From a virus, in the IMG/VR virus record IMGVR_UViG_3300037172_000055, positions 1 through 41,230 of that record: a stretch of DNA of 41,230 nt; one strand, given 5' to 3'. This document shows, in pieces, positions 14,564 to 21,425 of the stretch. Within the stretch, counting starts at the first letter, position 1; the number at the start of each line of letters is the position of its first letter. The position numbers and the translations under genes were made by a program. The notes beneath the pieces were generated by a model. It ran no database searches. It had not been told where the DNA came from and saw only the letters and a list, made by a program, of their open reading frames with translations.

Positions 14564-14989
14564 ATGAACCATAACCTTTGTCCTAACTGTAATAATACTG
14601 GAAAATATCTTGAATACTTTGATTCTTTCTATTGTCCTGACTGTGATAACTGGCTTGAACCAATTTGTGAGGATAAAGAATGTAGATATTGTAGTGATAG
14701 GCCGGAAAAGCCTAGTTTACAATTTTTACCTAATAAAAAGACTTATTCTGACTTAATAGGTGATTTAATGGAATATAATCATTTCGTAGCTCTAACCGTA
14801 TCTGGTTCTATAATAACTGAAGATGGTTATGTCGAATCTGTATTTATTGATGGTATTCATAGACCGGAGATATATATTGAGGGTGGCTGGATATTGGATC
14901 CGGATAGTAAATTTTATAAACACTACGAATTATTAGAGTTGGGTAAAGCATTTCCTGATAAGGTAATTCAATTAGAATGGTGTACCTAG
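14564..14989 (+). CDS. zinc-ribbon-like protein, unknown
   Basis: 141 residues. The N-terminal 45 residues carry C-P-N-C, C-P-D-C, then C-E-D-K-E-C-R-Y-C, enough for one or two zinc sites. The rest is an alpha/beta domain (HFVALTVSGSIITEDGYVES, EIYIEGGWILD). It begins 7 bp after a tRNA and its TAG stop is directly followed by the Cys-triplet gene at 14991. Confidence 0.65.
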   Translation: MNHNLCPNCNNTGKYLEYFDSFYCPDCDNWLEPICEDKECRYCSDRPEKPSLQFLPNKKTYSDLIGDLMEYNHFVALTVSGSIITEDGYVESVFIDGIHRPEIYIEGGWILDPDSKFYKHYELLELGKAFPDKVIQLEWCT

Positions 14990-14990
14990 T

Positions 14991-15434
14991 ATGACAATAA
15001 CTAAAAGAGACGATAGATGGTATGATGAACGAGGTAATAGTTGGAGAACAGAAGAATCAGCTACTACATACTCACTTACCCTAATTAATTGTAGAGATTG
15101 TAGTAATTGTAGTAATTGTATTAATTGTAATAATTGTAATAATTGTATAGGTTGTAGTACTTGTAGAGGTTGTATTAGTTGTAGTGTTTGTAGTGTTTGT
15201 AGTGATTGTAGTAGTTGTAGTAGTTGTAGTGGTTGTAATAGTTGTAGTGGTTGTAGTACTTGTTATAATTGTAGTGGTTGTAATAGTTGTAGTAGTTGGT
15301 GTGATCATTGTATTAATTGTAATAATTGTAGTAGTTGTATTGGTTGTAATGACTGGACTAATAACATGAAATATGAACCGGTAATTAGACCATTTATAGA
15401 TTGTAGAGATAGACTATTAGACCCTTATTTATGA
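14991..15434 (+). CDS. Cys-triplet repeat protein, copy 3 (29 Cys)
   Basis: 147 residues. The N-domain differs from most copies at D-E-R-G-N-S-W (usually D-E-N-N-N-S-W). It has 29 cysteines with one phase slip, S-S-W-C, resembling the S-N-W-C slip in copy 1. The block C-I-S-C-S-V-C-S-V-C-S-D-C-S-S-C is shared with the copy at 33157. Its spacer and tail (R-P-F-I-D-C-R-D-R-L-L-D-P-Y-L) match those of the copy at 27997. Overlaps the next gene by 4 bp. Confidence 0.85.
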   Translation: MTITKRDDRWYDERGNSWRTEESATTYSLTLINCRDCSNCSNCINCNNCNNCIGCSTCRGCISCSVCSVCSDCSSCSSCSGCNSCSGCSTCYNCSGCNSCSSWCDHCINCNNCSSCIGCNDWTNNMKYEPVIRPFIDCRDRLLDPYL

Positions 15435-15808
15435 ATTCCAAATTTGAACAATTATTACGAACTAAAGGCTGGGTAGTTGAAAATAACAATATTTATGTCA
15501 AGGATTACCATTTTATATTGAATAATATGGATAAGTTAGTATCCATCAATGTATACTTTTCAGACTATACCAATGATGGATTTCCCAAGTTTGCTAGATA
15601 TTCAGCTTTAAATAAATCAAGTATCTATTTATCCAAAGCTAATGCATATACTATAATTAAGAGTAAAGATAGAATTATATTAATGTTGGATCTAGCTGGG
15701 CAAGAATGTGCTATTAAATTTTTAATGTATAGTGAAGCAGTCCATACACTTATGCATCAAGCTAAACTAATATTGGACCAAGCTAATCAAACTTATGCAA
15801 GTATCTAG
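15431..15808 (+). CDS. unknown protein
   Basis: 125 residues, alpha/beta, with an aromatic beta segment (NIYVKDYHFILNNM) and a helical end (AVHTLMHQAKLILDQANQ). No tag, no motif. Coupled by overlap both to the Cys-triplet gene before it and to the phosphoesterase after it (14-bp overlap). Confidence 0.65.
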   Translation: MNSKFEQLLRTKGWVVENNNIYVKDYHFILNNMDKLVSINVYFSDYTNDGFPKFARYSALNKSSIYLSKANAYTIIKSKDRIILMLDLAGQECAIKFLMYSEAVHTLMHQAKLILDQANQTYASI

Positions 15809-16538
15809 TAATAAGCAAAGAGTGTTAGTACTATCAGATGTTCATCAAGATATAGCTAGACTAAGATATATTTTAACCCACGAAGACTACGATTTTATAG
15901 TTAATTTAGGGGATTTGTTTGATTCATTTGATTATAGGAGAGAAGATGATATAGTAGATACTTGTAAATTCATAACTGAGTATATAGATAATCCTAACTA
16001 TATTTCACTTCAAGGCAATCATGACCTACATTATCTATACAGTAGTCCTATGACTTGGTGCTCTGGTTATCATAAAAATAAAGAGAAAGTAATTAATAGG
16101 TACTTTAAACAGGATAAAATAGAAGTAAGAAAGAAGTTTCGATGGTATTGTTGGATAGATGACTTTCTTTGTACCCATGCTGGACTACATCCTTATTACC
16201 TAAGCCCTATGCAATCTTTAAATAAGGAAGAGTTATCAATTTGGTTAGACAATGAAAGTAAGAAGGCTGAAACTAATTTACTCATAGAACAACCTCATTG
16301 GTTTTATAGTGCTGGAAAAGCTAGAGGTGGTAGAGCTAGTGTAGGAGGGATTGTTTGGTTAGATTTTAATCAAGAATTTGTAGCAATAGATGGCCTAAAT
16401 CAGTTATGCGGTCATACTCCTCACAATAACATAACTCAATACAAGAATACTAATAGTTATGATATTGATTGTCATGTAGCTCAATATCTTATAATACAGA
16501 ATGGTAAGTTAGAAATTAAAGACTATGTAGATTTATGA
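15795..16538 (+). CDS. calcineurin-like metallophosphoesterase
   Basis: 247 residues with the full metallophosphoesterase motif set in order: D-V-H in VLVLSDVHQD, G-D-L-F-D, G-N-H-D-L-H, then T-H-A-G-L-H and C-G-H-T-P-H. These bind two metal ions and hydrolyse phosphomono- or diesters; the arrangement is closest to small Ser/Thr-phosphatase or diadenosine-tetraphosphatase-type enzymes common in phages. An insert around residues 85-120 (WCSGYHKNKEKVINRY) may form a substrate lid. It sits in a run of co-translated small genes, so its substrate is not indicated by context. Confidence 0.85.
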   Translation: MQVSSNKQRVLVLSDVHQDIARLRYILTHEDYDFIVNLGDLFDSFDYRREDDIVDTCKFITEYIDNPNYISLQGNHDLHYLYSSPMTWCSGYHKNKEKVINRYFKQDKIEVRKKFRWYCWIDDFLCTHAGLHPYYLSPMQSLNKEELSIWLDNESKKAETNLLIEQPHWFYSAGKARGGRASVGGIVWLDFNQEFVAIDGLNQLCGHTPHNNITQYKNTNSYDIDCHVAQYLIIQNGKLEIKDYVDL

Positions 16539-16723
16539 AATATTTCGTCACTTATAAAGAGGCTAACTATCCTAAAACTTGGACTTATTCTAATGAACCT
16601 GCTTGGGAATCTAGTTTTCGTGAATTCAATAATCTTAAAGATGCCGAAGATCTGATAAATGGTATAATTAATCAAACTGAATATTTTAAAGATATTAATT
16701 TATCTGTTGCAGTAGTTATGTAA
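16535..16723 (+). CDS. small protein, unknown
   Basis: 62 residues, overlapping the phosphoesterase by 4 bp. Pattern Y-F-V-T-Y-K, W-T-Y-S-N-E-P-A-W-E, F-N-N-L-K-D-A-E-D-L-I-N-G-I-I suggests a small beta-alpha unit. Ends 3 bp before tRNA-Ser. No function recognised. Confidence 0.6.
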   Translation: MKYFVTYKEANYPKTWTYSNEPAWESSFREFNNLKDAEDLINGIINQTEYFKDINLSVAVVM

Positions 16724-16726
16724 TTT

Positions 16727-16813
16727 GGCAGCATCGCATAATGGTATTGCCCCTCATTTGAAGTGAGAGTGCGGGTAACACCGGTGAGGGTTCGAGTCCT
16801 TCTGCTGCCTCCA
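16727..16813 (+). tRNA. tRNA-Ser(TGA)
   Basis: Acceptor GGCAGCA/TGCTGCC, anticodon stem CTCA/TGAG with loop TTTGAAG, long variable arm (CGG/CCG pairing) as expected for Ser, T arm GAGGG/CCTTC, encoded T-CCA. Confidence 0.85.
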
Positions 16814-16819
16814 ATTTAA

Positions 16820-16893
16820 CCAGATATAGCGTAATAGTAGCGTACAAGCCCTGGGAGCTTGTGGTGTCTGTGCAACTCAGACTATCTGGACCA
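16820..16893 (+). tRNA. tRNA-Pro(TGG)
   Basis: Acceptor CCAGATA/TATCTGG, D arm GCGT/GCGT-like with AATAGTA loop, anticodon stem CAAGC/GCTTG with loop CCTGGGA (C at position 33, G37 as in Pro tRNAs), T arm GTCTG/CAGAC, encoded A-CCA. Confidence 0.82.
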
Positions 16894-17189
16894 TTATTTA
16901 CTAGTTACCGGGTCCGAAACTGTCCTTAACCAGACAAAGTAGGTACCAAATACAGATAGAGAACTGTAGTCAACAACGCACACTTAGTAAATGGAGTGTG
17001 GACGGAAATGAGCCAGGGAATCTGGATGATACCGTGCAGCCACAACTTAGTAATAAGTCTGTGGACATGATAGGTGAAGGTCAGGATAACAACCTGGACA
17101 AGTCCTAAAGGGTTATGTAAATAGTATAGCAATATACAGCCCAGTACCTTGAAATATAGGTGTGTTGAGCCTGGTAATTAGTAAAACAT
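16894..17189 (+). ncRNA. structured non-coding stretch between two tRNAs, candidate small RNA
   Basis: About 296 bp without a credible gene. It contains two similar hairpin pairs in tandem. Module 1: CACACT...AGTGTG (16979-17000) then CCAG-GGAAT-CTGG. Module 2: CCACA-ACTT...AAGT-C-TGTGG (17039-17064) then CAGG-ATAACAA-CCTG. Both first hairpins have ACTTAGTAA in the loop side and are followed by TGTGGAC. It is either a duplicated structured RNA or relics of two tRNA genes. I found none of the conserved group I intron core strings, and both flanking tRNAs are intact. Confidence 0.4.
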
Positions 17190-17263
17190 ACACACGTAAT
17201 TTAATAGTAGAATATTTGCCTGATTAGCGAATTGTACTTGTGCAACTCAAGTCGTGTGTACCA
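17190..17263 (+). tRNA. tRNA-Ile(GAT)
   Basis: Acceptor ACACACG/CGTGTGT, anticodon stem TTTGC/GCGAA with loop CTGATTA, T arm ACTTG/CAAGT with TGCAACT loop, encoded A-CCA. Confidence 0.85.
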
Positions 17264-17288
17264 ATTTAAACGAACAAAACAAACATCC

Positions 17289-17600
17289 ATGAACAAATTT
17301 AATACAACAATGATAAAATTTATTCCAGCAATGGTAACATTAGCAGTATTATACTTTATTGCTGCTATTTTCGTTGGTTATTATACGGCAAACAGAGACA
17401 AACTACTTCAAAAGCAGAGAGAAGAACAATATAAAGTGATATTAATAAATGCATATCTCACAGGTTATGAAGATGCACAAGATGTTTATGGTAAGATGAT
17501 TAAGAATGAATTCCATAATCATACTGACTTAACAAATTATTCACAAACAGCCTATGATAACTTTTGTACTAACACAGTGAATAAGTATCCGTTACCATGA
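17289..17600 (+). CDS. membrane-anchored small protein
   Basis: 103 residues from ATG 17289; the longer frame would begin inside tRNA-Ile. A short basic N-terminus is followed by one hydrophobic segment (about residues 10-33: FIPAMVTLAVLYFIAAIFVG), then YTANRDKLLQKQREEQY, giving an N-in or signal-anchor helix with a charged helical stalk. The C-terminal about 55 residues are polar with one Cys. Possibly an envelope or lysis accessory protein, but no specific family is recognised. Confidence 0.65.
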   Translation: MNKFNTTMIKFIPAMVTLAVLYFIAAIFVGYYTANRDKLLQKQREEQYKVILINAYLTGYEDAQDVYGKMIKNEFHNHTDLTNYSQTAYDNFCTNTVNKYPLP

Positions 17601-17932
17601 AAAAGACAACTATTAATGTAATAATGGGCTTAAAAGTGATGGACGACCTTATGCACGCAACTGATGTGTTTGAATCTTTTAAGAGATTAGGTGAACATCA
17701 AGTTATAGAGTATGAAATGCAGAAAAGTGAACCAGATTTAGATTTCATAACCAGGTTTAAAGAATCAGCTGAAAAAGAAGGCTATATAATTACAGCTATC
17801 TGGGTAGGTGAAAATCCTCAAGTCAATTTAGTGGATTGGTCAATTAAAGCAATTAGTGATGGACAAAAATGGAGTATGTTAGAACCATATTTAAACCATT
17901 TCGGTATACAAAAACAAGAAAAAACTATATAA
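17597..17932 (+). CDS. unknown protein
   Basis: 111 residues, overlapping the membrane-protein gene by 4 bp. Alpha/beta character (TTINVIMGLKVMDDLM, FITRFKESAEKEGYIITAIWVG). No tag, transmembrane helix or catalytic motif visible. Confidence 0.62.
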   Translation: MKKTTINVIMGLKVMDDLMHATDVFESFKRLGEHQVIEYEMQKSEPDLDFITRFKESAEKEGYIITAIWVGENPQVNLVDWSIKAISDGQKWSMLEPYLNHFGIQKQEKTI

Positions 17933-17939
17933 TTAAAAT

Positions 17940-18236
17940 ATGAACGCTACTGAACTATTAGATAAGTTTGAAAAAGAACTCCCCAATCTAGGAACTTGGT
18001 ACTGGACTGAAAAGACAGGCTCCAAACCTAGAATATTAGTATGCATCACTAAAATGCTTAAAGCAGGTCTGGAAGAAGAAACTGTTAAAGATATTATTAT
18101 TAGTATGATGTATACTGGTTATGTAGAGCATGAAAGACAGGTTAAAGCCGAGACTGGTTTAAGTGTAGAAAAGTTTATGCAGAAAAAGCTTGAATCTTTG
18201 CCTGTTGAACAAGAACATTGTCTTACTAACGAATAA
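17940..18236 (+). CDS. small helical protein, unknown
   Basis: 98 residues, mostly helical (TELLDKFEKELPN, SVEKFMQKKLESLPVEQEH) with a central segment K-P-R-I-L-V-C-I-T-K-M-L-K. It is 7 bp after the previous gene and ends 6 bp before tRNA-Phe. No family recognised. Confidence 0.62.
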   Translation: MNATELLDKFEKELPNLGTWYWTEKTGSKPRILVCITKMLKAGLEEETVKDIIISMMYTGYVEHERQVKAETGLSVEKFMQKKLESLPVEQEHCLTNE

Positions 18237-18242
18237 TTTAAT

Positions 18243-18318
18243 CCGGTTCTGGTGTAGTAGGTCTGCACGCTTGACTGAAAATCAAGAGGTCGTTTTTCGA
18301 TTAAACGGAACCGGGCCA
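18243..18318 (+). tRNA. tRNA-Phe(GAA)
   Basis: Acceptor CCGGTTC/GAACCGG, anticodon stem CTTGA/TCAAG with loop CTGAAAA, T arm CGTTT/AAACG with TTCGATT loop, G73 and encoded CCA. Confidence 0.88.
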
Positions 18319-18329
18319 ACCTATAATTT

Positions 18330-18638
18330 ATGCTGCAAAAACTGCCAAAAAGCGTAGGTGATTCCATTACTTTGGGTTCTTTAATATGTATAGGAATTGC
18401 CCCAACTAGTAATTCTTCTTTTGTTCCATTTGCCTCTTTCGAAAGAGATGGAGAGTTAATTAGTTATGAAATAAAGAATCAAGCGTTAATAGATCAGTTA
18501 TCTCATACCTTAACCGATATGCTTATGTCTGATATGAAAGACATTGATGTTAGAACTGATTATAAGTATGTAGTAAAAGCAGGTTACATAGAATTACTCT
18601 ATAATAACAACACTATAGAAATTCAAAATGAAAACTAA
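18330..18638 (+). CDS. unknown protein
   Basis: 102 residues. Beta-type N-terminus with small residues (VGDSITLGSLICIGIAPTSNS), central helix (ALIDQLSHTLTDMLMSDM), C-terminal strands (YKYVVKAGYIELLYNN). It overlaps the next gene by 11 bp. No motif recognised. Confidence 0.62.
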   Translation: MLQKLPKSVGDSITLGSLICIGIAPTSNSSFVPFASFERDGELISYEIKNQALIDQLSHTLTDMLMSDMKDIDVRTDYKYVVKAGYIELLYNNNTIEIQNEN

Positions 18639-18972
18639 AATAAACACTAGTACTCTACCTGGTCTGGCTCTTCTTTCTATATTAGGTGAGGATGCAATAA
18701 AAATATTAATAACTCATGCTTTAGATAAAAAAGAAGATGAGAAGCATATATTTGATATTGACCTTAAAATTGATGGTAAAGAGTATGATTTTCTTGTGTT
18801 GGTAGAACAATATCAAAAAAATCTGGAGCGTATGATCGATCTTGAAGTTAATAGCAGACTTGAATCTAAGTTTAATGAGCTAACCGACAAGTTATCTTTT
18901 ATATCTAGCATGTTTGATGCAGCTAAGGCAAAAATTAAGAGTGAACTTAATTTAACTGAGGATGATTATTGA
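18628..18972 (+). CDS. unknown protein with coiled-coil-like C-terminus
   Basis: 114 residues. The second half (ERMIDLEVNSRLESKFNELT, then A-A-K-A-K-I-K-S-E-L) is a long charged helix compatible with a coiled coil. The acidic end N-L-T-E-D-D-Y lacks the common tail. Ends 8 bp before tRNA-Val. Confidence 0.6.
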   Translation: MKTKINTSTLPGLALLSILGEDAIKILITHALDKKEDEKHIFDIDLKIDGKEYDFLVLVEQYQKNLERMIDLEVNSRLESKFNELTDKLSFISSMFDAAKAKIKSELNLTEDDY

Positions 18973-18980
18973 TAGTTAAT

Positions 18981-19054
18981 GGGGGATTAAGCTAGTAGTA
19001 GACGCAGGCTTTTACACAGCCTGAGGATTGGTGCGATTCCAATATCCCCTACCA
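18981..19054 (+). tRNA. tRNA-Val(TAC)
   Basis: Acceptor GGGGGAT/ATCCCCT, anticodon stem AGGCT/AGCCT with loop TTTACAC, T arm ATTGG/CCAAT with TGCGATT loop, encoded A-CCA. Confidence 0.85.
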
Positions 19055-19059
19055 TTTAT

Positions 19060-19327
19060 ATGCCTACAAAAATACAAGATTGTAAAGGTTTATCTGTTTG
19101 TATTAATAATCATGTCTTCAAATCTAATGAGGTTAGATTAATACCATTTAGTGCTGCTGAAAAAGAATGTAAATGTGTTCTTTATACTGATAGTGACTAT
19201 GTTATAAAAAGACGAGAGCCAGTAGATCTAGAATTTCCTGGATTTTAGAAATGCCCCTACTAATTCAACACCAATAAAAGGTGTTGATAATACAATACCT
19301 GAGAGGAGATTAGAAATAGATTTATGA
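19060..19327 (+). CDS. tagged small protein requiring a +1 frameshift at 19243-19246
   Basis: The ATG 19060 frame gives 62 residues (T-K-I-Q-D-C-K-G-L-S-V to E-F-P-G-F) and stops at TAG 19246-19248. The +1 frame is open from 19232 and encodes R-N-A-P-T-N-S-T-P, then T-I-P-E-R-R-L-E-I-D-L-stop, a perfect copy of the tail on 24 other proteins here. It ends in the usual ATGA overlap with the gene at 19324. The shift site reads GGA-TTT-TAG-A: a tRNA-Phe on TTT can re-pair with TTT one base downstream, facing the slow TAG. A joined product would be 88 residues, the size of the other tagged proteins. Either programmed +1 shifting, a recent one-base insertion, or a sequencing error. Confidence 0.6.
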
Positions 19328-19542
19328 ATTTAGAAGCAGCTATAAACAAGATAAAAGGCAAGACTATCTATGTCTGGGTGCCTTATAATAGAATAGATCA
19401 ATGTGCAGTTGAAGTTGACTATGTTAGTGCAGTTAATTGGTTAAAACACGTATATAAAGAAGAGAATGATATTGATCCAATACTAATCTCTGATCTTAAT
19501 AAAGATGTTGTGTTAGGGAATGTACAAAGATTGTTGTTATGA
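19324..19542 (+). CDS. small protein, unknown
   Basis: 72 residues. Pattern A-I-N-K-I-K-G-K-T-I-Y-V-W-V-P-Y-N-R, then A-V-N-W-L-K-H-V-Y and D-P-I-L-I-S-D-L-N suggests a small alpha/beta fold. Its ATG overlaps the stop of the tagged +1 frame, supporting translation of that frame. Overlaps the following gene by 4 bp. Confidence 0.6.
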   Translation: MNLEAAINKIKGKTIYVWVPYNRIDQCAVEVDYVSAVNWLKHVYKEENDIDPILISDLNKDVVLGNVQRLLL

Positions 19543-19742
19543 GTGATGAGCCCAAACCAGTAAATATGGATAAACTTAGGGAAGCTGTGGAGTATTGTGA
19601 TTTGCAAGGTAACTGTGATTACGATAATAGTCTGGTTCAAGGATATGCTGGTAACTATTTGGAAGAAGTAATTAAGACTTATGAACGTGGAGATGAACAG
19701 TGGCCTATTCCTCATCCTTTGATTAAAGTACAACCGTTTTAG
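19539..19742 (+). CDS. small acidic protein, unknown
   Basis: 67 residues, acidic, with K-L-R-E-A-V-E-Y-C-D-L-Q-G-N-C-D and G-N-Y-L-E-E-V-I-K-T-Y-E-R-G-D-E-Q-W-P. Ends 11 bp before the CAT tRNA. No family recognised. Confidence 0.58.
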   Translation: MSDEPKPVNMDKLREAVEYCDLQGNCDYDNSLVQGYAGNYLEEVIKTYERGDEQWPIPHPLIKVQPF

Positions 19743-19753
19743 TAAATTTAGCA

Positions 19754-19824
19754 GGCAGACGAACTTAGGTTCAGCTAACTCTCATAAGGTAAGTGGCTGA
19801 GTGCAAATCTCAGGTTTGCCACCA
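19754..19824 (+). tRNA. tRNA with CAT anticodon (second copy type)
   Basis: Acceptor GGCAGAC/GTTTGCC, D arm GAAC/GTTC, anticodon loop CTCATAA on an imperfect stem (TAACT/GGTAA), T arm CTGAG/CTCAG, encoded A-CCA. It differs from the CAT tRNA at 14480, so one may be Met and the other lysidine-Ile. Confidence 0.75.
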
Positions 19825-19889
19825 TAATTCACACAATTAAATTTGTGATAGGGCAGGCTTAAATTAGCTTGCAAAACAACAGAAAATAA

Positions 19890-20126
19890 ATGAATACAAA
19901 TAATACAAATACAGAAGTTAGTCATCCTTCACCTACTGTCGAAAGTTTGATGGATGAACAAAATTCCACTTGTTGCATTGATAGTTATAAAGGGAGACCT
20001 ACTTTTGCTATTAATAAAGAAAGTCCATATCCTTTTAGTTTTGGTCTATTAAAAGCTAGATTAATTGTAAAACATATGGAGGCTTTGCAGAAGTTCGTAG
20101 AATCAGATGGTAGAAGCTTGGTTTAA
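19890..20126 (+). CDS. small protein, unknown
   Basis: 78 residues. Asn/Thr-rich start, then C-C-I-D-S-Y-K-G-R-P-T-F-A-I-N-K and a helix (GLLKARLIVKHMEALQKFVE). No tag. Lies between the CAT tRNA and tRNA-Thr. Confidence 0.58.
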   Translation: MNTNNTNTEVSHPSPTVESLMDEQNSTCCIDSYKGRPTFAINKESPYPFSFGLLKARLIVKHMEALQKFVESDGRSLV

Positions 20127-20132
20127 TATTTC

Positions 20133-20206
20133 GCTTCTGTAGTTTAAGAGTAAAACTCAGGTTTTGTAAACCTGGTATCCTGGTGCAAGTCCTGGCAGAA
20201 GCTCCA
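20133..20206 (+). tRNA. tRNA-Thr(TGT)
   Basis: Acceptor GCTTCTG/CAGAAGC, anticodon stem CAGGT/ACCTG with loop TTTGTAA, T arm CCTGG/CCTGG-like with TGCAAGT loop, encoded T-CCA. Confidence 0.85.
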
Positions 20207-20212
20207 TTCCGA

Positions 20213-20243
20213 GGCAAGAATAACTATTATTCTTGCCTTTTAT
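20213..20243 (+). terminator. Rho-independent terminator
   Basis: GGCAAGAATAA (20213-20223) and TTATTCTTGCC (20227-20237), a perfect 11-bp stem with a 3-base loop, followed by TTTTATT. It separates tRNA-Thr from the Cys-triplet gene whose ATG is at 20247. Confidence 0.8.
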
Positions 20244-20246
20244 TAT

Positions 20247-20708
20247 ATGAAGATAACAAAAAGAGCTGATAGATGGTATGACGAAAACAATAATAGCTGG
20301 TTATCAGAAGAAGCAGCTACTCTATACTCACCTACCCTAACTAATTGTAGTAATTGTAATAATTGTAATTATTGTAGAGATTGTAGTTATTGTAGTAGTT
20401 GTATTTATTCTAATGGTTGTAGTAGTTGTAGTAGTTGTAGTGAGTGTAATGGTTGTAGGAATTCTCTTAATTGTATTAGTTGTAATCAGTGTATAAGTTG
20501 TAGTGATTGTAGAGATTGTAATAATTGTAGTGTTTGTAGTCTTTGTAGAGATTGTAGTTATTGTAGTAATTGTAATAATTGTAGAAAATGTGAAAATTGT
20601 TATCTCGTTAGTAGTCTTGAAAATTACGCCCCACTTCTTAAATTTGAACCATCTTCAACTAGACCAGAATTAGATATTAATGATAGGAAATTAGAACCAG
20701 ACTTATGA
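20247..20708 (+). CDS. Cys-triplet repeat protein, copy 4 (27 Cys)
   Basis: 153 residues with N-domain K-I-T-K-R-A-D-R-W-Y-D-E-N-N-N-S-W. There are 27 cysteines on a three-residue grid, and two grid positions carry Ser (C-I-Y-S-N-G-C and C-R-N-S-L-N-C) through TGT to TCT changes. The period is kept although Cys is lost. The Q-C-I-S-C-S-D-C-R-D-C-N-N-C block is shared with copy 2. The tail is T-R-P-E-L-D-I-N-D-R-K-L-E-P-D-L. It directly follows a terminator, so it may have its own promoter or be reached by read-through. Confidence 0.85.
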   Translation: MKITKRADRWYDENNNSWLSEEAATLYSPTLTNCSNCNNCNYCRDCSYCSSCIYSNGCSSCSSCSECNGCRNSLNCISCNQCISCSDCRDCNNCSVCSLCRDCSYCSNCNNCRKCENCYLVSSLENYAPLLKFEPSSTRPELDINDRKLEPDL

Positions 20709-21079
20709 CTTTAAGAGACATATTAGACAATGATTTAATTGAACGTATTAGAAACCATAACGAAAAAGAAGTAAACCCTGAATCTTCTAGATTTAGTTCG
20801 GATGCTGATTTAACCTTATTTCATAAATGGGCTTACAAAGTAGAGAAAGGTTGGTATGGATTTGATTTAGGTAATAAAGTCCCGTATTGCTGGGTACTTG
20901 CCATAGATAAAGTATTAAAAAAGATCGAAGAACTAGACCCAGAATTTACTATTCAACAAATAAAGTTAAAGTACGGTCAATTATGTTTCTATATTGATTA
21001 TAATAAGAACATAGATGAGATTAATCAATTAGCCAAGGAATTACTGGAATTATGTTGTAGTAGGCACTTAATTTATTAA
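20705..21079 (+). CDS. unknown protein
   Basis: 124 residues, overlapping the Cys-triplet gene by 4 bp. Notable segments are G-W-Y-G-F-D-L-G-N, P-Y-C-W-V-L-A-I-D-K-V-L-K-K-I-E and T-I-Q-Q-I-K-L-K-Y-G-Q-L-C-F-Y-I-D, a layout I associate with small phage proteins of unknown function. C-terminus L-L-E-L-C-C-S-R-H. No tag. Confidence 0.65.
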   Translation: MTLRDILDNDLIERIRNHNEKEVNPESSRFSSDADLTLFHKWAYKVEKGWYGFDLGNKVPYCWVLAIDKVLKKIEELDPEFTIQQIKLKYGQLCFYIDYNKNIDEINQLAKELLELCCSRHLIY

Positions 21080-21118
21080 TTGCTAGTAAATGTAGTTTTA
21101 TACCTTTAAAATATAAGT

Positions 21119-21394
21119 ATGAAGTTACCAAGGATTAATCGTTATATCCCTAAAGATACACCGGTAATTAAAGGTATGATTCTTAGAGGATTGTGTGACT
21201 ATGAAGAAAAAGCAATATATATTAACCCCAAACAAAGTGATAAAGAACGGCTTATTACAGCATGCCACGAGTCAACACATTACTTATTTCCATCTTTGAC
21301 TGAAAAGAAAGTAGAAGAATACGGTTGTCTAATAGGTGAAGTGTTGTGGCGGTTAGGATATAGAAGCAGAATTAGAAAGAAACGAAAAAGCTAG
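21119..21394 (+). CDS. small HEXXH metallopeptidase-like protein
   Basis: 91 residues. H50-E-S-T-H54 lies in L-I-T-A-C-H-E-S-T-H-Y-L-F-P-S-L and is followed by K-K-V-E-E-Y-G, which could supply the third zinc ligand. This matches minimal zincin-like proteins common in phages; a protease substrate cannot be named. The C-terminus is very basic (RSRIRKKRKS). The 39-bp upstream gap includes TTG-N18-TACCTTTA, which loosely resembles a Bacteroidota promoter. Confidence 0.6.
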   Translation: MKLPRINRYIPKDTPVIKGMILRGLCDYEEKAIYINPKQSDKERLITACHESTHYLFPSLTEKKVEEYGCLIGEVLWRLGYRSRIRKKRKS

Positions 21395-21425
21395 TATTTA
21401 ATTTAAGCTTTAATATAATATCAGA

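Noticed and set aside
15081-15308. Long minus-strand and out-of-frame open frames over the Cys-triplet genes, giving Thr/Ile-rich or Val-rich proteins
   Set aside because: They arise automatically because repeats of TGTAGTAAT-like units lack stops in other frames. They have no independent start context and only mirror the sense repeat.
16509-16538. C-terminus K-L-E-I-K-D-Y-V-D-L of the metallophosphoesterase as another common tail
   Set aside because: It lacks the Arg and the R-x-L-E-x-x-L spacing; similarity is limited to acidic and Leu residues.
16894-17189. Group I intron in the tRNA region
   Set aside because: Both flanking tRNAs are complete and I could not find the conserved P7/S-type core strings or exon halves that would be joined.
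19246-19248. Stop-codon reassignment (TAG read as an amino acid)
   Set aside because: Reading through this TAG reaches another stop within five codons, and TAG ends other genes cleanly (for example at 14989, 31432 and 33052). A +1 shift fits better.
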